The notes: a model not told the origin generated them from the letters alone. Shown: positions 43,979-55,783, numbered from the stretch's first letter. The stretch is 64,000 nt of DNA from Amylostereum areolatum (GCA_012932865.1 SAXG01000090.1:62001-126000), one strand, 5' to 3'. Translations and numbers: made by a program.

Positions 43979-46766
43979 CTATCTCTTCCGGTCATAGACA
44001 TACACTCCTCCGCTTTCTGTGCCCCTGTTGTGTACATGATGAGCAAAGTCCGCAGAGTAGTGATTCGAGACTTACACCGCGAGCGGCTTCTCATCCTTAA
44101 ATTGCTCGCCGAGTGAGAAGTCACTGACCGCACTGTCAAGTTGTGCAATTGTATGACCGTTCAGCGGATCGTTGCTAGAGCCTAGAGCATCCCAAACACG
44201 AACACAGCCTATACAGCAACAGCAACACAGATGAGCGACACGACCAGAATTGGTTGGGAAGTCAGCGAACGGTCATAGGCGACTCACCATCTCCGCCGCC
44301 ACTGACAAGCCCCAATCCGCGTCCATCCCAAGCTTGTATCCACTCCAAGCGGGCAATCCCGCCATTCGATTGAGCGGCCCTACACGCAGGATTTTCCCTG
44401 TGTTTAAATTGCAGAATTGGCCCCTTTCCCATATTTCGACGGTCGTAAAGGTGCAGCTGATCGTCACTTCGACCAACCGCAATCAACCGCTCGTCTGGAC
44501 TGTAAGATGCTGCTGTAATTTTGTCCATACAGCGATCATTTTGCGTGGTGGCGAACGGTAAAAGGTCAAGGGATAGAGAATGCTTTACGTTCCGACGAGC
44601 TACGTCGTATATGCGAAGTTTGTGTATAGCGTCCTGGTCACGAGTGAAGACGACAATACTCTGCCCTAGGAAAGCATCCCCAAAACACATTAGCCTTTGA
44701 TAGTGTTTCTGAGTGCTGACAGGCAACAGTACCACTTGGATTGATAGTTACAGCTTCACCGGTTTCGTGGATATCTTGGAATTTGCATGGCAAATTGGGG
44801 CGCTGTATATCAAAAGCCACACAGTGACCAGCATTGCCTCCTTCGTACACTGCGTATAACATGTCTGAAGGGCCCCAAACCATGCGAACCACAGGGTGCA
44901 AATCGCCACCGATGATACTCAATTTAGCTTGCATGCGATGTTCAATCTCATCTGCTCGAGATCCGTCCAGCTTGTAGATGTGGATTGAACTTTTTCCTTG
45001 TCAGGGAACCCACCAAGGTCTCGGAGATCCACACAACTTACCCATCGCTGTGAGGTATGGCCAGTGCAGAATCGGACGAGCGAAACTGGAGGCCTCGGGG
45101 ATATTGTCCGGGGGCTTCAGGTGGACTTGACCTAACTGGATTACGTTTGTCAGTTGGTCATGGATTGATTGGGCGAGGCTCACATATAGACGAGGCCCCT
45201 ATAACATCGTCAATGTCTCGCACAGTTACGAAACCATCGTTTCCGGCAGTCACCACACGGCCAGGCCTTTGACGTCATATCAGAGAGCAAAATATGGGGC
45301 AGCATATCAAACATACTTATTAGGGTCTATTGCTATGGATTCTACGCTGTACGGCTTGCCGACTGCTGTTGAACAGGTTTACTAAATGTAATCTTACATG
45401 GGCATGCACATGCCGACATACCTCCCAGCTGGTCATGTCGCATCATGCGCTCCTTGTGGTCACGAGAGGCATAAACTGCTAGCGTCAAGGGATATACCTC
45501 GGGATAGATTGAGAAACCTTACTTTCATCGCGCAGGAGAAGCTGCAAAGTAAAGCCACAAGCTTCTTGCTCAACGACTATCAGGGTGATGAGTAGTGCAG
45601 GAGAGGAGGAAGCGAAAAGTGTCACCTTCAATAGGTGAATTACGCGCCGTGGCCAGCGAGCTAGCGGCGGCCAAGATGTTTCCCGACTGAACGATGGTGT
45701 TGATAGCTACACGACCCCGTTCATTACAACCAGGAAAGACTGACAATATGATGCTTGTGACGCACGACCATCCGCTCTACGCAGTGAGATTACAGAGTGC
45801 AAGCAGGACACACCAAACATGCCTGGTAGGGAAAGATGACGTCTGGTGAGGCCACGTCTTCTTACGCCAGATTCCAAAGAGCTGTGTTTGAATCGACTCT
45901 CTGAAGTAGCTGGCATCAGACCATGGAGATGCCCCGCGTCTTGCAACTAGGCCGACATTCAGCGTTTGAATGCAGTTACACCTTAACGGTGATACTGACT
46001 TTGGTGTGCATCGTGTGGGGTGCTGCAGCACAAGCCTTCGTGCGAGAACGTTCGGTGCGCAAAGTATCCAGACCTTTATATAAGTCTTGCTTCACTTTGG
46101 ACGCAGACCCCTCCTCGGCACATGAGACAGCAAGCATGGCCATTACCTTCGGCAGTGAGTCGCTGATGTCAAGTACAGGCTCCCTGTGGCTAACCCACAT
46201 GCCGTTCCACTGCATAGACAGAGAGGCGATACTTGTTACCCAAATGGGTGAACGAAGGACAGTCGCAATACGCACATTTTCCGCGCCTGATTCATTGTAG
46301 GCCGCATGTTTGCGCCTATAGTCGTCCTCCGAGTCACACTCGTCCTCCTGGTTCGAGTGTACAAGTTGAATTTCCTGTGGACATAGACATTAACACGGGT
46401 CAAAAGTGGAGAGACACTCCCATGCATCTCCACCTCATCGTCAGAATCCAGTACGATAATGATATTTTCTCGTGGTGGCCCAGGCGATGCAGATGCCACT
46501 GCAGAGACAGGTTGAAGTCTTGTCCGTTTGCGAATCAGGGCATGGTCGTCCTGATCTAACTTGTGCTTTAAATGGCCATTCGATGGACCAGAAACCAGTG
46601 CAGGTCCTAGGATATGGCCTCTGTCATACCGAAGGGGAGGTTTTAGTGGATTTTCAAGGCGAGAGTATCCGGTGCTAGCTCTATGTGGAGCGGCACGCTG
46701 TGGACGGGCGAGGGGTTCACCGTCGTCTTCGTCGCCAGTCAGATCAATCTCTATCCTCCTCATCAA
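43979..46766 (-). CDS. WD40-repeat protein with two SIM-like motifs, paralogue 3
   Basis: Start at 46766 (MMRRIEIDLTGDEDD; the second ATG at 46763 is possible). The first motif is IEIDLTGDED and the second IIIVLDSDDEVE at about 46425-46470. The linker has arginine-rich patches. Later exons: AVSCAEEGSASKVKQDLYKG, AINTIVQSGNILAAASSLAT, RVVTAGNDGFVTVRDIDDV, LHPVVRMVWGPSDMLYAVYE, AGHCVAFDIQRPNLPCKFQD, YSPDERLIAVGRSDDQLHLY and GRGLGLVSGGGDG. Splicing at a GTAAGT donor just before 44080 adds the last exon VGTESGGVYVYDRKR, with a stop at 43979-43981. The gene is divergent to the CDK11-like kinase. Confidence 0.78.
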
Positions 46767-47679
46767 CGCGTTTCAGGTAGTAAATGGGAAACGAGAGTGG
46801 GCCAGGTAGAAACAGGGAAGTTGCGACAGACTGGGAGTCGTTGGTTCGATTTGAACTATGTTGATATGGATGGAACCAACTGATTCCGAGAGCGCGGGAA
46901 GACGACTTCAAACAAATCGCGGTAATCTATGAGGGCCGTTTTCACGAAATAATATTTCGTGCAGTCGTCACTTGCAAGATCACATAAAAAGAAGCATTTT
47001 TACTTGTCACTCGCCAGTTGCCAGTCTGCACTTTACACTCGTTGACTCGTGCCGGCGGCTGCGGCCGCTCGGAAGACTTCCGGACAATCACGCCGCGACT
47101 CCGAGATCATGTGACCACGACGCGTCTGACGCGTCTCAGTCGAATATACGCTCACTCAGAGCAATAGCAAGCTGATCTACGCCCGTGTCTCGTGCATGGG
47201 TATATTTCTCCTTATTCTACACGAAAGCCCTTTGTAATGCACGGAAAAACCCCCGATTTTGCGATGTTAGGCTCCTTTTTGGCTATATGTGTAGCTTTTG
47301 AGATGTGTTGGGAGTGATTTGGGCATTGCATGCAAGCAAATCATAAAATATGGTATATTAGAACATTTATGAATAAGATTGTACGAGTTTTGTGCCACTG
47401 ATCATCCTGAGAGGACCGTATAACTTGACTTTTATCAGAAGCGGACTTAGCGGAGACGTATAAGGAAGGCCACGTGATCCCGGGAGTCGGGCATCGGCTA
47501 GTTCCGAGGCTGCGCCGCTGCTGCGGAAAGTGGAGTGTGAGGTGCGGCGACTGGAAAGTGACAACGGAATATACGTAATAGAAGTGCAACCTACCAAGTG
47601 ATATCTGATGAGCGGGAATATTTAGCGATAAACAATGTCATAGTAATCGCGTCCTTCAACCAAACGACCACTACGTCGG
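46767..47679. promoter_or_regulatory. Divergent WD40-3 / CDK promoter region with paired ACGCGT boxes
   Basis: 913 bases with no gene. Two ACGCGT sites (47120-47125 and 47129-47134), 9 bases apart, have the MluI cell-cycle box sequence bound by MBF in yeasts. CACGTG lies at 47471-47476. Cell-cycle control of either gene is inferred. Confidence 0.45.
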
Positions 47680-49224
47680 ATGTCAGAATCCTCATTCACA
47701 CCGTCCCGCAAACGTTCAAAATGGGACGAGGAAGATGGACGTGACGATTTCTCCCCTCCTCCCGTTGTCAAAAAGCGCGCAAAAATTCCCAAGAATACCC
47801 GCACCTCCGAGCTTGCACAGGACTCTCCTAGTCGCCCGGACTCCCCTATATCTCAATCCTCACAGACGGCACAGAATAGGCCGAACTATAGCGTCTTCGT
47901 CCCGCCTCGTACTCGCCATCCACCCATTATACCTTCGCGCTCTGTCTATAGCTACGAGCGACTCAACTCGATCGAGGAAGGATCATATGGTATCGTCTTC
48001 CGCGCGAAAGACAAGAACACCGGCGACATCGTAGCGCTCAAAAAACTCAAGTTGGACGAAGAAAAGCAGGGCTTTCCGATCACCGCGTTGCGTGAAATCA
48101 ATGCACTCATGGCCTGCCGCCATGAAAACGTAGTCGGAATTCGCGAGGTCGTTGTCGGTGATACACTTACACAGTACGTGTAGCCGCGCCTTCACGAGCC
48201 CGTAATACACTTTCAGTCTCCGTCACCGTCTTCCCCATCTGCTGCAAGGGTCTTCATCGTTATGGACTTTATCGAGCATGACCTCAAGACACTCCTCACT
48301 CTCATGCCGCAGCCCTTTCTTCAGTCCGAGATCAAGACCCTCATGCTCCAACTTCTCTCTGCCGTTGCGCATTGCCATTCGATGTGGATTCTCCATCGTG
48401 ACCTGAAGACCAGCAATCTTCTCATGAACAACAGGGGAACCATCAAGGTAGCAGACTTCGGTCTCGCAAGAAGATATGGTGATCCTGTGGGCGTTGGCGG
48501 TATGACTCAGTTGGTAGTCACGCTCTGGTATCGGTACGCGCTTTTGCTTTTTATGTGTGTTTACCCCGTTCATCCCGTTCTTGCAGGGCCCCCGAAATAC
48601 TACTCGGCGCTAAAACGTACTCGACTGCCGTGGATATGTGGTCGGTTGGATGTATCTTTGCCGAACTACTTCTCAAGGAGCCTCTTTTCCAAGCTAAAGG
48701 CGAACTTGAGCTTATCTCCATGATTTTCAAACTTTTGGGTCCACCGACAAACAACACTTGGCCGGAGTATTCCACCCTGCCCCTTGCAAAGACGATTGCC
48801 CTTCCTTCGCCTCAACCCCACCAATTCCGATCCAAATTCCAATATATGACTTCTGCAGGCATAGATCTCCTGATGTCTCTCTTGACATATGATCCAGACC
48901 AGAGAATATCTGCAGAAGAGGCGTTGCAGCATCCATACTTCAGGTATGATCGCAGCCTGCTGCCTACTTCGTAAGCTTGGCCGTTGACGCTCCTGCCCAA
49001 AGTGAATCACCGCTACCCAAGCATCCAGATTTGTTTGGATCATTTCCGTCGGCGGCTGCAGGAGAGAAGTGGGTGCATGTCTTTTTCCCATACGAAGTTT
49101 GTTGAACACTTTTAACAGACGACGCAAGCCATTTGACAGCCCATCTGCGCCCGTCAGGGCAGCGGATTACAAGCTGCTCACCGCTGGAGATGACTACCCC
49201 TACGATGGAGGTAATGCGAAATGA
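47680..49224 (+). CDS. CDK11: CDK11-type cyclin-dependent kinase
   Basis: Start 47680 (MSESSFTPSRKRSKWDEEDG), a basic disordered leader, then kinase motifs: IEEGSYGIVFRAKD (glycine loop), VALKKLKLDEEKQGFPITAL with the PSTAIRE-type helix reading PITALRE, WILHRDLKTSNLLM, VADFGLARRYGDP, TQLVVTLWYRAPEILLGAKT and YSTAVDMWSVGCIFAELLLK. The C-terminal tail (SESPLPKHPDLFGSFPSAAA, RRRKPFDSPSAP) also follows CDK11. In CDK11 the helix is usually PITSLRE; PITALRE is the CDK9 form, but the rest fits CDK11. Introns near 48174-48251, 48536-48586, 48944-48998 and 49069-49119. CDK11 acts in transcription and splicing. Stop at 49222-49224, 41 bases from the convergent gene's stop. Confidence 0.88.
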
Positions 49225-49265
49225 AAGTGACTCTTGGCAAGTGCAGACAGAACAGGGACATTATA

Positions 49266-51388
49266 TCACTCGGACCCGATGCGTTCCATGTAAAATGTTC
49301 GCAGATCATCGATGCTGCTCTGAATCCACTCGCTCTTCAAAGCTACCTGGGCCGTTACGCGGGACTCGTACCGGTATTGCATCAGGTCCTTGACCAACGC
49401 TTGGGCTGAACATTGATGACTTTGAGATAAGTCATATATGTGAGTTGTATAAACGCAGACGCACCGTCTTGTATGTCACTCCATTTAAAGGACGGAAAGC
49501 AAGGGGAACCTTGGACGATGAGCTGCTTCACTTTGGCCTCTTCACGCAATTGTGCGCGAAAAGCTCGGCCGATTTCTTTGTTCATACCGGGCTGGCTATC
49601 TTGATCGTCGGTGATCGCATCTTCCTCGCTGCTAAAGTGTTCGCCTCCGGCCCATTTATTCTCGTGCACTTCGAAAGGATGGACACCACTGTGGTGGGAG
49701 GGGGGTTAGGGATAGGGGATAAGTATATGATTACCTATTTGCGGCTCTTACCTGAGCATGATGTACAATACGACTCCCGCACTCCAGCAATCAGAAGGCA
49801 TCCCAATATATTTCGGATGCTTTTTTTCCATGACAAGAATACCTTCCGGAGGAAGGTACGATACTGTGCCGACAGCATTCATGGTAGATTTGGCAGACTT
49901 TTCGCGCGCCAACCCAAAGTCTGCAAGCTGAATTCGAGGGTAATAGCCTGGGGCATAAAGAAGGATGTTTTCTGGCTATCAATCCCGTCAGCCTTGCCAT
50001 GGAAGACCGCAGAAGGAGGAAAACCTTAATATCTAGTAGATGCAGTGGTCAGAATCGCTTGATCAACGAGAAAGGCAAGACGTACCTCGGTGCGCTATCT
50101 CTTTGTCGTGGAGATACTTCAGGGCCCTGAGAAGTTGGTACATGATGTATTTTGCCTCTTCTTCGCACATTTCGCGGCCGCGTTTGCTATAACTTTCGAT
50201 ATAGGTAAAGAGGTCCCCGCCGGTACAGAGCTCGAGGAAGATCGTCCTGGAGAAGGAGTGAGATAGATTGCACGGGTCAAAAGGAAGCAACTGACACGAA
50301 ACTGCCGTTGCTATTCGTGCTTTGGTACTCGTGCTCCAAGACTCGGTTGATATTTGGCTTTCGAAGGCGTGACAGGGCTCGCGTCAACACCCACGTCAAG
50401 ACATGGCAAGGAACTTGGGCACTGACGTGTTTTAGTGTTTGAAGAATGTCTACCTCTTGAAGCATTTTACTGCAGTCGCGCTTCCCTTTAGTCTTGATAA
50501 CTTTGCACGCAACCTGGCGGTGAAACTCCGTATCCATTGCAAGATGGACGCTTGCAAACGCCCCACTACCCAAGCAATGCGACGTCACAAGATATTTCCC
50601 AATTTGCTAAAGCATGCCATTGTCAGCTGAGGGAAAGTCTTCCAAATATAAACGACCATACCTTTCTAGACGGCTGCGTGGGTGGCGTCGGGTCGAAGAT
50701 GGTAGACCTTTCCTTGCGTTGCTTCCGAACATGTATGCACCGGAAACCTTAACAAAGAAAGTTTCAGATGAAGCGATCCTCTCGACCATACGCTGGGAGC
50801 ATGCGTTTTGTAGACGGGAGTTCTAAGATGTCGCCGTGCATCAAGATCACGGAAGCACACAGAACTTGCTCCCCGTTGAGAAGGAACCCGTTCGTGGAGC
50901 GGTCCTTTTTTGACGGGTCAGACGTGGATAATGAATTGTTTAAAGACTATACACGCACCTCGCAAGACACGATCACACCACTAGAGTCAGAGGAAACTCT
51001 GGAAAAACTTATCAACGCCAGAGCATATATCCAGTAATGACAAGCACTACACGCAGACTTTACAATGAACGCCAGAGATCCACTTGTTTGGGATCACAAA
51101 TCCGCTATGCGTGCGTTGAAATCCTCCGTCAATGATGAATGAAGTGAAAGGAATATCTTACCATTGCGAGGGATCGCGTCCGATGTAAAGCGCCTTGTCG
51201 AGTTGGAGAAGAAGCACTGTATAAAGGAATGAGTAGCGTAGGTCAGAATTGACGACGCTGTCCGTACCACTCTTCACTCCGTGTATTTTGTCCAGTGCTT
51301 CAAGCTTCGCGCATATAGTCGATGTATCCACTGACAAACTGTTCGGAACGAGATCAGCCGAGGGGGGGACGACTTGAGGACTGGACAT
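49266..51388 (-). CDS. FHA-domain checkpoint kinase (Chk2/Rad53/Cds1 type)
   Basis: Start 51388 (MSSPQVVPPSADLVPNSLSV). An N-terminal FHA domain is spread over small exons: DKALYIGRDPSQ, FVIPNKWISGVHCK, IVSCEDRSTNGFLLNGEQV and MHGDILELPSTK. GR, SG-H and STNG are the phosphothreonine-binding motifs. The kinase follows: LVTSHCLGSGAFASVHLAMD, ACKVIKTKGKRD, LELCTGGDLFTYIES, DKEIAHR joined to DLKPENILL, IQLADFGLAREKSAKST, VGTVSYLPPEGIL, MPSDCWSAGVVLYIML and, near the end, ALVKDLMQYRYESRVTAQVA. The last exon ends at 49266-49268. The FHA-then-kinase order defines Chk2/Rad53-type DNA damage kinases. One splice site inside the FHA domain is unresolved. Confidence 0.85.
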
Positions 51389-51467
51389 CTAGCGCGACAG
51401 AATGAAATCGAGAGAGGACGAGAGGCAAAGAAGATGAACACCGAACACTGAACGTACTGAGCGCACT

Positions 51468-51763
51468 GCATCAGGAAAAACCTCCCTTACTAAAATCAAC
51501 AAATCCAGCAAATTAGCGCTAGTTAGAGGGGGACCTTCCTAAAGTGAACTAACAGGCTCTATTCTCACAAAACCCCGTACACATTTCGATGCACCGTCGT
51601 CGACATTGACCTCATATTTGCACTTCAAATACATAGTTGAGGCCAGAAGGGTGACAGGGACCTACGTTGACGTAGTGCCTTGCAGGTTGGCAGCGGGAAC
51701 AGGGAATTAGGAAGGTCCCCCTCTAATTAGTAGATTTTTAGTAAGGGAGGTTTTTCCTGATGC
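51468..51763. mobile_element. Foldback/MITE-like element with long inverted arms
   Basis: The arms begin GCATCAGGAAAAACCTCCCT at the left (51468) and end in its complement at 51763. Similarity continues through TTACTAAAA and, after a 17-base extra piece in the left arm, through TTAGAGGGGGACCTTCCTAA (left to 51542, right from 51707). About 165 bases lie between the arms and code for nothing. The 296-base size and long arms fit a MITE or foldback element. I found no clear target duplication. It sits upstream of the checkpoint kinase start (51388) and could affect its promoter. Confidence 0.75.
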
Positions 51764-51893
51764 TGAGCCACGCGGTAGTTCAAGCGTTTTATTCATCGCG
51801 TCTATCACGTGGTCGAGATGGCCTCCAGGCTCCAACTTCCAAGTCATGAACGAAATCGTCAAAAATACACATTGGGACGCTGCAGGAGCGATA

Positions 51894-54319
51894 TCAATCG
51901 TAACCTCCCCCGCTACGCTGCTTCACCCGCTTCCCTTTTTTATGGTGCTTCTTCCCTGGATGTGCTTCTCCAGCGGTCGCCAACACTGACGCAATCCTCG
52001 CTCTTCTCCCATTTAGCGGTGTACCATCATCGGCCACCGAGTGTTGATGGGGATAGAGGTTCGATCTTGTGAACTCACGGGCCTTCCCGCCAGCGTCTTT
52101 CACATAAGGACGTGCAGAAAGTCCCGTACCGTCCGCGAAGAAGTCGCCATCCACGGCTCGGGACTTCGCACCTTGACCCTTTGCATCGGTACCAGGAATG
52201 TACGTAGTAGCGCCTTTGCTGACATGGCTGGTAGGAGCACGCTTCTTCCCTGCTGCTCGACGCAGAGCGAGAGCCCATGTCTGCGCGTTGAAGTCATTGG
52301 CTGAACAGCCTGGCGGTGGTTGGCAGAATAGGAGTCTCGCATTGACGTAGTCTTTGAGGATGTGACGCGCAGCTCGAGCTTCGTCTGGATTTCCTTGACC
52401 AGAGCGTGTAAACCCTCGTGCGACTAAAAACAAAGGCGCGGTCGATGTTGGTGTAAAAATTATCACCAATCTAATGTACGCACCAGCATAGGTGATCAAG
52501 AGATCTTCAGCGGTCATTATTCCGTTGCCTCCTTCATCTAACGTTTTGGATCTAATCGTCAAGCCATATGTTATGTCGAGGACCTCCCGAGGTATACGTT
52601 TGGCTACGAGTGCAACCGGCCCTGTGTATTCCCGGAGTTGATCAATCGGCAGTACACCATCGCAGACGAGGTCGGCCCTTGTTGTTGCAAACTGAGGGAA
52701 AACGAGACCCGGGCAGTCACAAAGGACGATTGAGTCGGAGAGATTGATAGTCTGGAAATGTTTGGTCTTGCCGGGTGTGGATGAAACAGATACTTTCTTC
52801 TCGCCGAGCAGAGAATTGATCGTACTCGACTTGCCAACGTTGGGATAACCAACCAGACCAACCATCAAGCGTGTGGGAGGCTGACCACTGGAATCAGCGA
52901 AATCTTTGAAAGCATTAGGATAACCCGCCTGACCCTTAACTGGGTGAACGTACTGGTCAAGTCCGTGCAGATCGCAGAAACAAGTCTTCAAGCTCGAGCA
53001 CCGAGAGCACCTTCACACGCGGATCCTTCAAGTCCGCAGGATCGTCTTCTGAGTTGGGATAGTCAGAATCGTTTTGTGGATCATCGTCCTTGGTATCTGC
53101 TGTCAGATCTGCGGCACCGTCCAACACGGCATTTGAAACATCCTCTGCTCTTGGATCACTGGTAGATAGAGAGTCTGAATCCGCGTCATCGTCTTCAGTC
53201 TCCGAGGCGGAAGAATCGTCGTCTTCTCCAGAGGAAGAAAGGCGCTCTCCTTCTTCTGCTGCACGCTCTTGAGAAGCCAATGCCTCACGACGGGCTTCCT
53301 GAAGAGCGGTGGCGTTCGCTGCGGAGAAGAATGCATATTCAAGTCCCTGAGAGTCGAAATGATCTGCCCATAGTCGCCTATATGCAGTCGGCAATACGAG
53401 CTCGGATATGACGTGAAGGACGTACCTCTGCTTCGCTGTTAGAAGATCCGATTTGTTGATCAACAGAAGATTTTTTCTATGCCCCCCTCCCGTTCCCTGT
53501 TCGCCTTCAGCTCCCTCCACGTCTTGAACATAGGCTTCTAAATCTTCGCAGCGGAAACGGAGAGGATTCCGTGCATCTACGATCTGCACAATCAGGTGTG
53601 ACCGTTCGAGTACGCGCCAAAGCTGTCTCCAGACTTCAATGTTGCGTTCAAATGGAGTCAGGAGAAATTTGTCTCGCTCCTGAAGCCTGCTTGCCAATCA
53701 GGAAAAACACGGTAAGACCTTGGATGGCACGTACTCTGCTAGGCCCCGTCTCCATGCCAAAAACGCATCTTTCTCTTGCCTTTCGAGCTGCGCAGTAGTC
53801 GTTGACTTCGTCCATGGTGGGCGCCTGGGGACACGGAGTCTCTGTTTATTTTCTTCATGTTTCTGAAGTGTTACACTCTCTTCCTGGTCAGAGAGAAGGT
53901 ATGGATTGTGGGTTACGCTTGGAGCGGATTGTATAATCTTCACGTTCCTTCGCTCTGTGAGGAGGTCCGTTGGCAAGCTCTCGAACGCTGTTAGGGTACG
54001 TACCGGCCGTGAATTCTGTCCCCGCCAATTGTGCAGTGCTCAAAAACTCGTCAAGATCACGCTCTTGCGTGACAGATTTTAAACGAGACGTCGAATCCAG
54101 ATCTGTTGTGTACTTTTCAGAAACAGACATGATCAGCTTACAGAACTCTACACAAGTGATGTAAAGTGTGCTTACAAGGCCAGATTCCTGCATCTGCCGT
54201 GCATCCTTGGCTTTACGATTGATGATCGCTCTCCCCAGACCACTTGGGTTAGGGTTTTTGGGCTTTGGAGGCTAACTATAAGATGGTAGGGAGTTGTGCA
54301 TTAAAATGGCACTCACCAT
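51894..54319 (-). CDS. LSG1: Large-subunit GTPase 1 (Lsg1)
   Basis: Cytoplasmic circularly permuted GTPase that releases the export adaptor Nmd3 from pre-60S ribosomes. The first exon is only the ATG at 54319, followed by an intron (gtgagt...agttag) and PPKPKNPNPSGLGRAIINRK. Family motifs follow: QMQESGL, PRRPPWTKSTTTAQLERQEK, LTPFERNIEVWRQLWRVLER, IVDARNPLRFRCEDLEAYV, the G4 motif NKSD, an acidic Ser/Asp-rich insert, then G1 GYPNVGKSS, TPGKTKHFQT and G3 DCPGLVFP. G4 before G1 is the permutation expected. The basic tail GKKHHKKGKRVKQRSGGGYD ends at 51894-51896. Introns near 52431-52486, 52980-52990, 53360-53430 and 53695-53750. Confidence 0.92.
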
Positions 54320-54648
54320 GGTGGTCGTCGGTTTACAAGAGCCTGAGGAAGATCAGAAGTGGCAGATCAATTGCAGATACCGATAAGATCACACTGAAAG
54401 CGCGCCGCTCCCGCCGGCGAGCGTCTCCGGGCCTGGCAGTGGCACTGCTGGCATGATCTCTGACGGCCACCATTAACCTCCCAAATTTCTTCGACACCTG
54501 CGACTACCGGAATCGGACCCTCTACCCCCACTCCTTGGGCCAAGCTACCTCTCGATCATTCGATCCGATTTCATGGTCGGCAATTCTAACTATCAGTCTA
54601 TAACTTGCCTATATCGCTCCTTACTACGTCAAGCCCACCGACTGCCCC
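54320..54648. promoter_or_regulatory. Divergent Lsg1 / LYR-like gene region
   Basis: About 330 bases. No gene, tRNA or repeat recognised. Confidence 0.4.
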
Positions 54649-55783
54649 ATGAGTACCTTCGGTGAGTATCTTGATTTACCATGTAATACATGTCGTAGAT
54701 GTATTTCCAGGCAGTTTTTTGGTATAAGAGTAAAGGAATCTGTTCAAAATGCTCTTCGGTCTCGGAAGGGGGTGATGAAGGCTGCTAAGCTGAAGCGCGC
54801 ACGAAAGGTGAGTCATCTTTCTCTCGACGAATGGGTTTTGTGACCGAATAATCCATTTAGGAGCTGAAGCGACTTCAACTGGCAAATGCAGACGACTCTA
54901 AAGCCTTCTCTCGTGTTCTCGATCTTGCATACGGGAGAATCGGACCCCTTCGGCATGCCATCATGAAGGTGAGCGCGGACTTCTCCTCATATATATATAT
55001 ATCGTCCCCTGACGTCGCTCTCAGCCTTTACTATCTCCTGGAATTGACATGCTACCTCCGAAGCTGGTACCTTCTGTGGAAAGGTCGCGACCCCCGGTGT
55101 ATTCCCCGGAGCTATCCGCGCTTTTGGCAAGCAACCATGCACGCCGCACGGGAAAACCCATATCGTCTGCTCAGACAAGGAGTCCACCGATACTGCCTGC
55201 TAGAGCAGACCTTTCCTCTGAACAGGCTCGCATCTTCGGACCTTTCAGTAAACGTCGCGAGGTCAACATCCGATGGCGTTACTTCACCTCCAACTGGAAG
55301 TCTCTTTATCCTCCCCTTGAGGTTTGTGTTAGGCGAAGCCAAACCACACGACCTTCCGTCGACCTCGAGGCACTGGGCGCTGCCAACATCCGACCCGTAG
55401 GGCTACAAGGAGCTAACGTCTTGGAAGAGCTTGTGACACTGGGAGGTTCCGTTTCCTCGCCTCCGATGCCACGGAGGCATCGAAGAATGCCCTCCATGAC
55501 CTTTGCTGCCCGACCGGAAAGCGATGCGAATGTACCAACACTGCCAGTTGCTCCCACAAGGTTCCTTCGCCGCCGTTACCGAGAGTTGATCGGTCGAGTG
55601 CCGGTCCTCACGTATTCTCTTAGTGACCTGGAGAAGAATCCCCTGTCTCGTGGTACATACGGGATATCGTTGGTGAACACGGCCATCACACACAAAGCTC
55701 GCAATACCATCGAGGAGTCAACCGAGGCGAACGACGTTGATATGACTTGGGTCGACTTATACAGTACACGAAGGATGCCATAA
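54649..55783 (+). CDS. Probable LYR-motif Cup1-like mitochondrial protein
   Basis: The exon KESVQNALRSRKGVMKAAKL, KRARK is joined across an intron (54809-54859) to ELKRLQLANADDSKAFSRVL and DLAYGRIGPLRHAIMK. The R-x-A-R-K-L-x-x-L-x-x-A...VL-x-x-AYGR-G-x-x-RH pattern is that of fungal LYR/Cup1-like N-terminal domains, as far as I remember. Another intron with an AT-repeat (54969-55030) leads to a long exon: PLLSPGIDMLPPKLVPSVER, SKRREVNIRWRYFTSNWKSL, FLRRRYRELIGRVPVLTYSL. The last resembles an LYR-type segment. The N-terminal start is unsure: the ATG at 54649 is open through, but an intron (gtgagt...gtcgtag) in the first exon is likely. Stop 55781-55783. Confidence 0.6.

Noticed and set aside
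54240..54270. TTAGGG-like sequence (gggttagggtttttggg), possible interstitial telomere repeat
   Set aside because: It is one imperfect unit and codes for the PKNPNP start of Lsg1.
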